From contig DDPY01000055.1 in assembly GCA_002342415.1 (NCBI GenBank), forward strand, positions 1-37,100: a stretch of 37,100 nt of DNA. The letters run 5' to 3'. The stretch is from Prevotella sp. UBA2456 (GTDB lineage: Bacteria > Bacteroidota > Bacteroidia > Bacteroidales > Bacteroidaceae). The notes under the pieces are model-generated. The model did not search any database, had not been told where the DNA came from, and was given only the letters and a program-made list of their open reading frames with translations. Each line of letters begins with the position of its first letter. Within the stretch, counting starts at the first letter, position 1. Positions 23,792 through 32,065 of the stretch are shown here, piece by piece. Both the position numbers and the translations under genes were made by a program.

Positions 23792-25372
23792 TTATGAGTT
23801 CGTTTCAATCTCTTCCTGCATGTCGATAAACTGGCGGTCCTTGTCGTAGAACTCGTATTGCAGGAAAGCCAGCTTCTGCGACGGTATGATGCGCACGCCC
23901 ATGCCGTATTTCATTTGCCACTGGCGCTTGAGCGACCATAGGCCCTGATTGATGTAAGCGGCCACATAGGGGTGTACGTGCAGGGAGAATTTGCGGATGC
24001 CTATCTTGTTGACAAGGCGGTCAATTTTGCTCTCGAGTTGGTCGGTAAACAGTATCGACGACTTGATTTTCCCCTTTCCGAAGCAGGTGGGGCAGGTTTC
24101 TTCGACGTTGACATCCATCGCCGGGCGGACGCGCTGACGTGTAATCTGCATCAGTCCGAACTTGCTCAGTGGCAGGATGTTGTGGCGAGCTCTGTCTTTC
24201 TGCATGTTCTTGCACATGCGTTCATAGAGCATCTGACGGTCTTCGGCCAGATTCATGTCAATGAAGTCCACCACGATGATGCCTCCCATGTCGCGCAGCC
24301 TGAGCTGGCGTGCTAATTCGTCGGCAGCACCGAGGTTCACCTCCAGTGCATTGGCTTCTTGTCCGTTTTCAGAGCGGGTACGGTTTCCTGAGTTGACATC
24401 CACTACGTGCATAGCCTCGGTGTGCTGGATGATAAGGTAGGCACCGCGCTTGTAGTTGACGGTTCGTCCGAAGCTTGACTTCAGCTGCTTGGTAACGCCG
24501 AAGTTGTCGAAAATGGGCACATTGCCGTTATACAGCTTTACAATGTCCTGCTTGTCTGGGGCAATCAGTGTCACATAGTCTTTCACCTGCTGAAAGATGG
24601 TCTCGTCGTTGACGTAGATGCCGTCGTAGGTGGGGTCGAACACGTCGCGCAATAGTGCTACTGCACGGCTGGTCTCTTCGTAGAGCAGCTGGGGTACCTT
24701 TTCGGCCTTCTCGGCTCGTGTGATGGTGTCTTCCCAGCGCTTAACGAGTGCTTTCATTTCCTTGTCGAGCTCAGCGACACGCTTGCCTTCGGCTGAAGTG
24801 CGTACAATAACGCCGAAGTTTTTGGGCCGTATGCTTTGGACAAGTTGTTTCAGGCGGGTCCGTTCCTCGCTTTTCTTGATTTTCGATGAAACCGATACCT
24901 TGTCGCCAAAGGGCATGAGCACCATGTAGCGGCCAGCCAGACTCAGCTCGGCAGTCAGTCGGGGACCTTTCGTCGAGATGGGTTCTTTCACCACCTGCAC
25001 CATGATTTCCTGTCCTTGCTTCAGCAGCGTCTGCACGCTTCCTTCCTTTGGCAGGTCGGACATGCGCGTGGCTTTGGAAATGGGGTATAGTTTCTTCTTG
25101 TCGCTGCGTACCTGTTTAAGATACTTCTCGTAAGAGCTGTATTGAGTACCCAAGTCGAGATAGTGCAAGAAAGCATCACGCTCAGAGCCTACATCCACGA
25201 AGCAGGCGTTGAGTCCGGGCATCAGCTTGCGCACGCGGCCCAGATAGATGTTGCCTACAGAGTAGCTCGCCTCTTCGCGCTTTTCGTTCTGGTATTCTAC
25301 CAGATTCTTGTCCTCAAGCAGGGCGATGGAAATCTCTTTAGGCTGGACATCGATGATCAGTTCACTTGTCAT
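23792..25372 (-). CDS. rng: Ribonuclease G/E family endoribonuclease
   Basis: The protein begins MTSELIIDVQPKEISIALLED, the usual start of Bacteroidetes RNase G, giving 526 residues. The frame extends upstream to 25429, but that part overlaps an inverted repeat and looks untranslated. An S1-like RNA-binding domain (YLGRVRKLMPGLNACFVDVG) is followed by the RNase H-like/DNase I-like core with metal-binding aspartates in 'HVVDVNSG' and 'IIVVDFIDM', and the zinc-link motif CPTCFGKGK that joins dimers. RNase G matures rRNA ends and cuts single-stranded AU-rich RNA. The neighbouring upstream gene is a tiny ribosomal-type protein, fitting a link to ribosome assembly. Confidence 0.92.
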   Translation of the reverse strand: MTSELIIDVQPKEISIALLEDKNLVEYQNEKREEASYSVGNIYLGRVRKLMPGLNACFVDVGSERDAFLHYLDLGTQYSSYEKYLKQVRSDKKKLYPISKATRMSDLPKEGSVQTLLKQGQEIMVQVVKEPISTKGPRLTAELSLAGRYMVLMPFGDKVSVSSKIKKSEERTRLKQLVQSIRPKNFGVIVRTSAEGKRVAELDKEMKALVKRWEDTITRAEKAEKVPQLLYEETSRAVALLRDVFDPTYDGIYVNDETIFQQVKDYVTLIAPDKQDIVKLYNGNVPIFDNFGVTKQLKSSFGRTVNYKRGAYLIIQHTEAMHVVDVNSGNRTRSENGQEANALEVNLGAADELARQLRLRDMGGIIVVDFIDMNLAEDRQMLYERMCKNMQKDRARHNILPLSKFGLMQITRQRVRPAMDVNVEETCPTCFGKGKIKSSILFTDQLESKIDRLVNKIGIRKFSLHVHPYVAAYINQGLWSLKRQWQMKYGMGVRIIPSQKLAFLQYEFYDKDRQFIDMQEEIETNS

Positions 25373-25404
25373 TTTGTCTCTTGCTTGTTGGTTTAATACT
25401 TGAA

Positions 25405-25448
25405 GGAGCATGCTTCCGAAGCGTTTCACGGCTCCTCAAGCATACTCC
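25405..25448 (-). promoter_or_regulatory. Inverted repeat in the ribonuclease G leader
   Basis: GGAGCATGCTT (25405-25415) faces AAGCATACTCC (25438-25448), an 11-pair stem with one G-U and a 22-nt loop. It lies 33 nt before the rng start and after the small ribosomal-type gene. No T-run follows on the minus strand, so it is not a clear terminator. It may be a cleavage or autoregulatory element. Confidence 0.45.
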
Positions 25449-25478
25449 TTCCATTACTCTTGCTGTCATTTTAAGAGC

Positions 25479-25568
25479 TTACTTGCTCTTATGACGATTC
25501 TTGCGTAGTCTCTTCTTACGCTTGTGAGTAGCCATCTTGTGGCCCTTCTTTTTCTTTCCGTTTGGCAT
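25479..25568 (-). CDS. 29-residue basic protein, mS38/bS22-like (AURKAIP1/COX24 type)
   Basis: The 29-residue frame begins MPNGKKKKGHKMATHKRKK and ends with a further run of Arg and Lys (RLRKNRHKSK). Half or more of its residues are Lys or Arg. The pattern KKxxHKMxxHKxKKRxRKxR resembles the AURKAIP1/COX24 C-terminal domain found in mitochondrial mS38 and in the actinobacterial ribosomal protein bS22. Small proteins of this kind are common in Bacteroidetes and probably bind rRNA in the small subunit. It lies between HU (37 nt upstream) and rng. It is too short for most gene finders. The existence of the gene is well supported; its ribosomal role is by family resemblance only. Confidence 0.8.
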   Translation of the reverse strand: MPNGKKKKGHKMATHKRKKRLRKNRHKSK

Positions 25569-25605
25569 AATCGTTTAAATATTAAAAATGTGAATGTTTG
25601 TTATT

Positions 25606-25881
25606 TTACTTCATGCGTTCCACAAAACTCTTGGCAGGCTTAAAGGCTGGAATGTCGTGCGCGTCAATCACGAGTGTGGTGTTCTTCGAGATGTTACGGG
25701 CAGTCTTCTTGGCACGGTGCTTGATGGTGAACGTGCCAAAACCTCTAAGATAGACATTCTCTTTGTTGTCAGCCATGCATGTGCGAATTTCACTCATAAA
25801 AGCTTCAACGGTGGCTGCAACATCCCGTTTGGGAAGTCCTGTCGTTTCAACAATTTTGCTGATAATATCTGCTTTTGTCAT
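25606..25881 (-). CDS. HU-family DNA-binding protein
   Basis: From ATG 25881 (MTKADIISKIVETTG) the protein has 91 residues, the standard HU length. The frame extends 16 codons further upstream but those residues do not resemble HU and overlap the promoter. The DNA-binding arm 'LRGFGTFTIKHRAKKTARN' and the 'IPAFKPAKSF' end are typical. HU proteins bend DNA and organise the nucleoid. It is divergent from pyk and leads a minus-strand series with the small ribosomal-type protein and rng. Confidence 0.93.
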   Translation of the reverse strand: MTKADIISKIVETTGLPKRDVAATVEAFMSEIRTCMADNKENVYLRGFGTFTIKHRAKKTARNISKNTTLVIDAHDIPAFKPAKSFVERMK

Positions 25882-25926
25882 TGCTGTATTGTTTATTATT
25901 TGGTATAATGTTCTCAATTCGGGATG

Positions 25927-25934
25927 CAAAGTTA
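25927..25934 (-). promoter_or_regulatory. -7 element of the HU gene promoter
   Basis: On the minus strand TAACTTTG (25927-25934) matches TAnnTTTG, 45 nt before the HU start. A -33 element is only T-rich at the expected distance. Confidence 0.55.
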
Positions 25935-25996
25935 CTAATTTTCAACGGGATATAAAAATATTCTGAGCACTTTTTTCTAAAAAAGATTATTTTTTG

Positions 25997-26004
25997 TACC
26001 TTTG
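25997..26004 (+). promoter_or_regulatory. -7 element of the pyk promoter
   Basis: TACCTTTG followed by CA is a good Bacteroidetes -7 element. A T-run at 25971-25976 takes the -33 place. Transcription would start near 26011, 20 nt before the ATG. Confidence 0.6.
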
Positions 26005-26030
26005 CAGGCACATTTTTAGACTTTTGAAAT

Positions 26031-27467
26031 ATGAAACAGACCAAAATCGTAGCTTCTATAAGCGACCGCCGTTGTGATACAGACTTTATCCGCCAGCTCT
26101 TCAATGCCGGTATGAACGTGGTTCGCATGAATACTGCACACGCTTCGCGCGAGGGTATAATAAATATAATAAGGAACGTGCGCGACGTGAGCCGCCACAT
26201 CGGTATACTGATTGACACCAAGGGGCCTGAGGTGCGTACTACGGGCTGTGATGCCCCCATAGAATACAAGACGGGCGACGTCGTGAAAATTTTCGGCCGG
26301 CCGGAGATGGACACCACGCACGATATAATCAATCTGTCTTATCCCAACTTTGCTGCCGATGTCTATGAGGGCTGCCATATACTCTTCGATGACGGTGCGC
26401 TCGACATGAAAGTCATCGGCATTAACGGCCCGCAGGTCATTGCCCAGGTGATGAACGACGGGCAGCTGGGTTCCCACAAGAGTGTCAACGTGCCAGGTGT
26501 GCATATCGCCTTGCCCCCTCTCACCGACAAGGACCGTAAGAACATTCTGCTGGCTATCGAGCAGGATATTGACTTCATTGCCCATTCCTTTGTGCGTTCG
26601 GCTGCCGATGTGCGAGCCGTGCAGGCCATTCTCGATGCCTATAACTCGGACATCAAGATTATTTCGAAGATTGAGAATCAGGAGGGTGTCGACAATATTG
26701 ACGAGATTATCGATGCTTCCTACGGCATCATGATAGCCCGAGGCGACCTGGGTATCGAAGTGCCCATTGAGCGCATACCAGGCATTCAGCGTCAGATTAT
26801 CCGCAAATGTATTGAGAAGAAAAAGCCCGTCATTGTAGCCACCCAGATGCTACATTCCATGATACAGAACCCGCGGCCCACGCGCGCAGAGGTTACCGAT
26901 ATAGCCAATGCCATCTACTCCAGCACGGATGCTCTGATGCTTTCGGGCGAGACCGCCAGCGGCAAGTATCCTGTAGAGGCTGTCACCACGATGGCTACCA
27001 TTGCCGAGCAGGCAGAGAAGGACCGCCAGAACCATAGCTATATTGCTCCGCTGGCCTCTGTCAGCGACATCCGTGAGTTTATGGCCCACGCTGCTATTGA
27101 GGCTACCGAGAAGATTGGTGTCAAAGGTATCATCACCGACTCTTCGACAGGTACTACAGCCCGCGAACTGGCGGCTTTCCGAGGTCCCCATCCAGTACTC
27201 GCCATCTGCTACAACGACAAGTTGCAGCGCCTGTTGAGCCTGTCTTATGGCGTGATCCCTGTCTATCAGAAGGAGCACATCGGCTCAGAGCAGCTCTTTT
27301 TGGCTGCTGTGCGTATGCTTCGGCAGAAAGGATATGTCGAGCTGGACGATCGCATCGCCTATCTGAGTGGCAATGTGGGTGCGGGCGGAAGCACCAAGTT
27401 CCTCGAAGTAAACTCGGTCAAGGAGGTGTTCGAACAGAACTATCAGTTCCATCTGCCTAAGGTCTGA
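26031..27467 (+). CDS. pyk: Pyruvate kinase
   Basis: The 478-residue protein converts phosphoenolpyruvate and ADP to pyruvate and ATP in glycolysis. The (beta/alpha)8 barrel begins 'KTKIVASI'-like and contains the substrate and metal residues in 'VVRMNTAHAS', the catalytic lysine in 'IISKIENQEG', 'MIARGDLGIEVP' and the signature 'TRAEVTDIANAIYSSTDALMLSGETASGKYP'. The C-terminal allosteric domain includes 'ITDSSTGTTAR' and 'GNVGAGGSTKFLEV'. Length is normal. The gene is monocistronic by layout, with its own promoter and a separate promoter downstream for ileS. Confidence 0.97.
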   Translation: MKQTKIVASISDRRCDTDFIRQLFNAGMNVVRMNTAHASREGIINIIRNVRDVSRHIGILIDTKGPEVRTTGCDAPIEYKTGDVVKIFGRPEMDTTHDIINLSYPNFAADVYEGCHILFDDGALDMKVIGINGPQVIAQVMNDGQLGSHKSVNVPGVHIALPPLTDKDRKNILLAIEQDIDFIAHSFVRSAADVRAVQAILDAYNSDIKIISKIENQEGVDNIDEIIDASYGIMIARGDLGIEVPIERIPGIQRQIIRKCIEKKKPVIVATQMLHSMIQNPRPTRAEVTDIANAIYSSTDALMLSGETASGKYPVEAVTTMATIAEQAEKDRQNHSYIAPLASVSDIREFMAHAAIEATEKIGVKGIITDSSTGTTARELAAFRGPHPVLAICYNDKLQRLLSLSYGVIPVYQKEHIGSEQLFLAAVRMLRQKGYVELDDRIAYLSGNVGAGGSTKFLEVNSVKEVFEQNYQFHLPKV

Positions 27468-27533
27468 ACCGTAGGGACATTGTCGTGCAGCCTTGCAAAC
27501 TTATGGAAATTAACACCCTTTGATGGGTAAATA

Positions 27534-27565
27534 TTTGGCGGGTTCAGAAAAAATGCTTACCTTTG
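27534..27565 (+). promoter_or_regulatory. Promoter of the ileS operon
   Basis: TTTG (27534-27537), a 20-bp spacer and TACCTTTG (27558-27565) make a textbook Bacteroidetes promoter. Transcription would start near 27572, so the in-frame ATG at 27520 cannot be used from this promoter; the ATG at 27601 is the start of ileS. Confidence 0.8.
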
Positions 27566-27600
27566 CACGTCAATATTGGAAAAAAATACTTAACATACGT

Positions 27601-30600
27601 ATGGATAAGAGATTTGCCGAGCATAACGGCTTGAATTTGACGCAGACAAACAATGATGTGCTGCAGATGTGGAAGGAGAAGAATGTCTTCTGGCGTTCCG
27701 TGACGGAGCGCGAGGGTTGTCCTCAGTTCGTATTCTTCGAGGGTCCCCCCTCGGCCAACGGTCATCCAGGCATTCACCACGTGCTGGCACGCAGCATCAA
27801 GGACACCTTCAACCGCTACAAGACCATGCAAGGCTTTCAGGTGAAGCGCAAGGCCGGTTGGGACACCCACGGACTGCCTGTGGAACTGGGTGTGGAGAAG
27901 GAACTGGGCATCACCAAGGCCGACATTGATAACCCAGAGTCAAAACATCCCATTTCAATTGAAAAGTACAACAAGAAATGCCGCGAAAACGTGATGATGT
28001 ACACCGCCGAGTGGCGCGAGCTGACCGAGAAGATGGGCTACTTCGTGGACCTGGACCATCCCTACATCACCTACGACAACAAGTATATCGAGACTCTGTG
28101 GTGGCTGCTGAAGCAGTTCTACCAGAAGGGTCTGCTCTATAAGGGCTATACCATCCAGCCCTATTCACCCGCTGCCGGTACCGGTCTGTCGAGCCACGAG
28201 TTGAACCAGCCGGGCTGCTATCGCGATGTGAAGGACACCACCTGTACGGCGATGTTCAAGATGAAGAATCCGAAAGCCGAGATGACAGGGTGGGGCACTC
28301 CCTACTTCCTGGCCTGGACCACCACTCCGTGGACGCTGGCGGCCAACTCGGCACTCTGTGTGGGCCCGAAGATTGACTATGTGGCCGTACAGACTTATAA
28401 CCCCTATACCGCCGACAAGGTGACGCTGGTGTTGGCCGAGGCCCGCCTGAATGCCTACCTGCCCGCTGAGGGACACATTACCGACGATGGCGAGATGCCG
28501 GAATACAAGAAGGGCGACAAACTGATACCCTATCGCATCGTGGCCCGCTACAAGGGTACTGACCTTGTGGGCATGGAGTATGAACAGCTGATGCCTGCCA
28601 TCAAACCTATGGGCGACGCCTTCCGAGTGATTCCTGGCGACTATGTCACCACTGAGGACGGTGCAGGTATCGTGCATATCGCGCCCAATTTTGGTGCCGA
28701 CGATGCCTTTGTGGCCAAGAAGGCAGGCATCTGTCCCATCGTGCTGATAGACAAGAAGGGTGCCGAGCGCCCTGTGGTAGACTTGCAGGGCAAGTACTTC
28801 GTGGTGGACGACCTTGACCCAGAGTTTGTGAAGAACTACCTCAACGTTGAGGAGTGGAACAAGTTTGCAGGCCGCTACGTGAAGAATGCCTATGACGACA
28901 CGCTGACAGACAAGGACGAGACACTCGACATCTCGATATGCATGGACCTGAAGGCCCAGAACAAGGTGTTCAAGATAGAGAAGCACGTGCACAACTATCC
29001 ACACTGCTGGCGTACGGACAAGCCTGTGCTCTACTATCCGTTGGATTCGTGGTTTATCAAGAGTACCGCCAAGAAAGAGCGCATGTCGGAGCTGAACAAG
29101 ACCATCAACTGGCAGCCCGAGTCAACGGGTACGGGACGTTTCGGCAACTGGCTCGACAACCTGAACGACTGGAACCTCTCGCGCTCACGCTTCTGGGGCA
29201 CTCCGCTGCCCATCTGGCGCTCGGAGGACGGCGAGGAGCTGTGCATCGGTAGCGTGGAAGAGCTGTATAACGAGATAGAGAAGTCGGTCGAAGCCGGATT
29301 CATGGAGTCGAACCCCTTGAAGGATAAAGGCTTTGTGCCTGGCAACATGAGTCAGGAGAACTATGACAAGATAGATTTGCATCGGCCTTATGTCGACTAC
29401 ATCTTCCTCTGTTCGCCTACGGGCAAGAAGATGAAGCGCGAGGCCGACCTGATAGACGTATGGTTCGACTCAGGCTCGATGCCCTACGCCCAGATACACT
29501 ATCCGTTCGAGAATCGCGACCTGATTGACAAGAACGAGGCGTTCCCCGCCGACTTCATTAACGAGGGCGTGGATCAGACCCGCGGCTGGTTCTTTACACT
29601 GCATGCCATCGCCACGATGATATTCGACTCGGTGGCGTTTAAGAACGTGATTTCCAGTGGATTGGTGCTCGACGCTAAAGGAAATAAAATGTCGAAGCAT
29701 GTGGGTAACGTCGTTAATCCGTTCGAGATGATTGAGAAGTACGGAAGCGATGCCGTGCGCCTCTATATGATGACCAACTCGGAGCCTTGGGACAACCTGA
29801 AGTTCGACCCCGAAGGAGTAGACGAAGTGCGCCGCAAGTTCTTCGGCACCTTATATAATACCTATAGCTTCTTCGCCCTCTATGCCAACGTAGACGGCTG
29901 GAGGCCAGAGGCTGACGAGGCACCTCGTCTTACGGGACAGGAGCCGGAGATTGACCGCTGGATTCTGTCGAGCCTGAACAGCCTCATCAAGAAGGTGACA
30001 GAGGAACTCGACAACTATGACCCCACACGTGCTGGCCGACTGATAGATGCCTTTGTCAACGACGACCTCTCTAACTGGTACGTACGACTGAACCGCAAGC
30101 GCTTCTGGGGCAAGGAGATGAGCGACGACAAGCGCTCGGCCTACAAGACGCTCTATACCTGTCTGCTGACTGTATCGAAGCTGTTAGCTCCGTTTGCACC
30201 GTTCTATGCCGACCAGCTCTACTGTGACCTAGGTGGCGAGAAGGATTCCGTGCATCTGGATACATTCCCTGTGGCTGACGAAGCCCTCATCGACAAGGAC
30301 TTGGAGGCTCGCATGGAGATGGCTCAGAAGATTACCTCGATGGTGCTGGCTCTGCGCCGCAAGGTGAACATCAAGGTTCGCCAGCCGCTGCAGGCTATCA
30401 TGGTGCCCGCTACCGACGAGCAGCACCGCCATATCGAGGCAGTCAAAGACCTCATCATGAACGAGGTGAATGTCAAGGAACTGCGCTTCGTAGAGGGACA
30501 GGGCATACTGGTGAAGAAGGTGAAGTGCAACTTCCGCGTAATGGGCAAGAAGTTCGGCAAGCAGATGAAGGCCGTTGCCGCTGCTGTCGACGCGCTGACC

Positions 30601-31026
30601 CAGGAGCAGATAGCCGAGCTGGAGCAGCAGGGCACCATCGCTCTTCAGGTGGATGGCAACAGCCTGAACGTGGAGGTGGCCGATGTCGACATCATCAGCG
30701 AGGATATTCCCGGCTGGCTGGTGTCCAACGAAGGTTCGCTGACTGTCGCCCTCGAGGTGGAGTTGAACGATGCGCTGCGTCAGGAGGGTATGGCCCGCGA
30801 GATTATCAACCGCGTGCAGAACCTGCGCAAGGAAGGCGGATTGGAAATCACAGACCGTATCCGTATCACGCTGGCACCTCAGACTGAGGTCGAGGCTGCC
30901 GTGGCGGGATTTGCCGACTATATCCAGACTCAGGTGCTGGCCGACAGCATCGAGATTGCACCCAACGATGGTGCAGAGGTGGAGTTTGATGACTTTAAAC
31001 TAAACATCCAAATAACTAAAATCTAA
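27601..31026 (+). CDS. ileS: Isoleucyl-tRNA synthetase
   Basis: The 1141-residue enzyme charges tRNA-Ile with isoleucine in the cytoplasm. Class I signatures are present: HPGIHH (from residue 55, the HIGH motif) and K696-M-S-K-H (KMSKS). Between them lies the CP1 editing domain that hydrolyses Val-tRNA-Ile. The C-terminus lacks the zinc-ribbon cysteines of E. coli IleS and instead has the long 'eukaryote-like' extension ending in 'DDFKLNIQITKI', as in other Bacteroidetes. It starts a tight operon that includes lspA, as in many bacteria. Confidence 0.97.
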   Translation: MDKRFAEHNGLNLTQTNNDVLQMWKEKNVFWRSVTEREGCPQFVFFEGPPSANGHPGIHHVLARSIKDTFNRYKTMQGFQVKRKAGWDTHGLPVELGVEKELGITKADIDNPESKHPISIEKYNKKCRENVMMYTAEWRELTEKMGYFVDLDHPYITYDNKYIETLWWLLKQFYQKGLLYKGYTIQPYSPAAGTGLSSHELNQPGCYRDVKDTTCTAMFKMKNPKAEMTGWGTPYFLAWTTTPWTLAANSALCVGPKIDYVAVQTYNPYTADKVTLVLAEARLNAYLPAEGHITDDGEMPEYKKGDKLIPYRIVARYKGTDLVGMEYEQLMPAIKPMGDAFRVIPGDYVTTEDGAGIVHIAPNFGADDAFVAKKAGICPIVLIDKKGAERPVVDLQGKYFVVDDLDPEFVKNYLNVEEWNKFAGRYVKNAYDDTLTDKDETLDISICMDLKAQNKVFKIEKHVHNYPHCWRTDKPVLYYPLDSWFIKSTAKKERMSELNKTINWQPESTGTGRFGNWLDNLNDWNLSRSRFWGTPLPIWRSEDGEELCIGSVEELYNEIEKSVEAGFMESNPLKDKGFVPGNMSQENYDKIDLHRPYVDYIFLCSPTGKKMKREADLIDVWFDSGSMPYAQIHYPFENRDLIDKNEAFPADFINEGVDQTRGWFFTLHAIATMIFDSVAFKNVISSGLVLDAKGNKMSKHVGNVVNPFEMIEKYGSDAVRLYMMTNSEPWDNLKFDPEGVDEVRRKFFGTLYNTYSFFALYANVDGWRPEADEAPRLTGQEPEIDRWILSSLNSLIKKVTEELDNYDPTRAGRLIDAFVNDDLSNWYVRLNRKRFWGKEMSDDKRSAYKTLYTCLLTVSKLLAPFAPFYADQLYCDLGGEKDSVHLDTFPVADEALIDKDLEARMEMAQKITSMVLALRRKVNIKVRQPLQAIMVPATDEQHRHIEAVKDLIMNEVNVKELRFVEGQGILVKKVKCNFRVMGKKFGKQMKAVAAAVDALTQEQIAELEQQGTIALQVDGNSLNVEVADVDIISEDIPGWLVSNEGSLTVALEVELNDALRQEGMAREIINRVQNLRKEGGLEITDRIRITLAPQTEVEAAVAGFADYIQTQVLADSIEIAPNDGAEVEFDDFKLNIQITKI

Positions 31027-31033
31027 AACGATT

Positions 31034-31414
31034 ATGGCAGAAAAATCACGTTACACGGACGAAGAACTGGAAGAGTTCCGTGAAATTATCAATGAGAAAC
31101 TGGCATTGGCCAAGCGCGACTATGACCAGATGATGAGTGCACTGATGAACAAGGACTCTAATGATGTCGACGATACGTCACCTACGTATAAAGCATTGGA
31201 AGAGGGTAGTGTTACGCAGTCGAAAGAAGAGTTGATACAGATGGCCTCGCGCCAGCAGAAGTTTATCCAGGGGTTGAAGGCTGCCCTCGTGCGTATCGAG
31301 AACAAAACGTACGGTGTAGACCGTATTACCGGCAAGCTGATACCCAAAGAGCGTTTGCGCGCCGTGCCTCATGCCACCTTGAGCGTGGAATCAAAGATGG
31401 CAGGTAAGAAGTAG
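31034..31414 (+). CDS. TraR/DksA-family regulator lacking the zinc-finger cysteines
   Basis: The 126-residue protein has an N-terminal coiled coil (about 5-85) with a DksA-like acidic tip region (SNDVDDTSPTYKALEEGS). Its C-terminal globule, 'NKTYGVDRITGKLIPKERLRAVPHATLS', matches the DksA fold, but the usual Cys of 'YGxC' is Val and no cysteine is present anywhere. DksA-type proteins enter the RNA polymerase secondary channel and modulate initiation with ppGpp. The zinc-free form should be redox-insensitive. The gene starts 7 nt after ileS and ends 3 nt before lspA, the order usual in Bacteroidales. Confidence 0.88.
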   Translation: MAEKSRYTDEELEEFREIINEKLALAKRDYDQMMSALMNKDSNDVDDTSPTYKALEEGSVTQSKEELIQMASRQQKFIQGLKAALVRIENKTYGVDRITGKLIPKERLRAVPHATLSVESKMAGKK

Positions 31415-31417
31415 TAA

Positions 31418-32065
31418 ATGAGTAATACGAACATATCGAAACGCAGATGGATGGCCGTACTGATAGTGCTGGCCATCCTCGTCATCGACCAGGTTATCAA
31501 GATTTGGGTGAAGACCCACATGACGCTCCATGAGCAGATAGAGATCCTGTCGTGGTTTAAGATTGTATTCATCGAGAATAATGGCATGGCCTACGGCATG
31601 GAGATTGGCTCCAAGCTGGTGCTCTCGCTGTTCAGAGTGGTTGCTGTCTGCCTGCTGGGCTACTACATCTGGCAACAGGCACAGAAGCAAGCCCGATGGG
31701 GATACATTGTCTGTCTGTCGATGATATTGGCAGGCGCAGCCGGCAACATCTTCGACTCGGCTTTCTACGGGCTTATCTTCAATGCCAGCTCTGAGTATTA
31801 CACCTCCTACTTTGTGCCTTTCGGAACCGGCTATGCTCCCTTCCTGATGGGCAAGGTGGTCGATATGTTCTATTTCCCCATCATTACCACTACTTGGCCG
31901 CAATGGATGCCTTGGGTGGGCGGTCAACCCTATGTTTTCTTCAGTCCTATCTTCAACTTTGCCGACTCGGCCATATCGGTGGGAGTGGTATTGCTGCTGC
32001 TGTTCTATAGGCAGGAGATTGGCGAACTGTCATTAAAGAAAGGAGAGCAGAAGGATGAAGCGTAG
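31418..32065 (+). CDS. lspA: Lipoprotein signal peptidase (signal peptidase II)
   Basis: The 215-residue inner-membrane aspartyl protease removes signal peptides from prolipoproteins after lipid attachment. Four hydrophobic helices are visible. The catalytic aspartates lie in GNIFDS (Asp113) and FNFADS (Asp183), and the substrate-pocket motif ENNGMAYG is at 53-60. The loop between the two aspartates (about 118-170) is longer than in E. coli, a trait of Bacteroidetes LspA. It would process the many lipoproteins encoded in this window. It overlaps the next gene by 11 nt. Confidence 0.95.
   Translation: MSNTNISKRRWMAVLIVLAILVIDQVIKIWVKTHMTLHEQIEILSWFKIVFIENNGMAYGMEIGSKLVLSLFRVVAVCLLGYYIWQQAQKQARWGYIVCLSMILAGAAGNIFDSAFYGLIFNASSEYYTSYFVPFGTGYAPFLMGKVVDMFYFPIITTTWPQWMPWVGGQPYVFFSPIFNFADSAISVGVVLLLLFYRQEIGELSLKKGEQKDEA

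Noticed and set aside
25373..25429. Extended N-terminus of ribonuclease G
   Set aside because: The 19 extra residues overlap a leader inverted repeat, and the family usually begins MTSE.
25882..25929. Extended N-terminus of the HU protein
   Set aside because: The extra 16 residues do not match HU and run into the promoter -7 element.
27520..27600. Upstream ATG for ileS at 27520
   Set aside because: A consensus promoter lies at 27534-27565, so the transcript starts after this ATG; the residues before 27601 do not resemble IleS.
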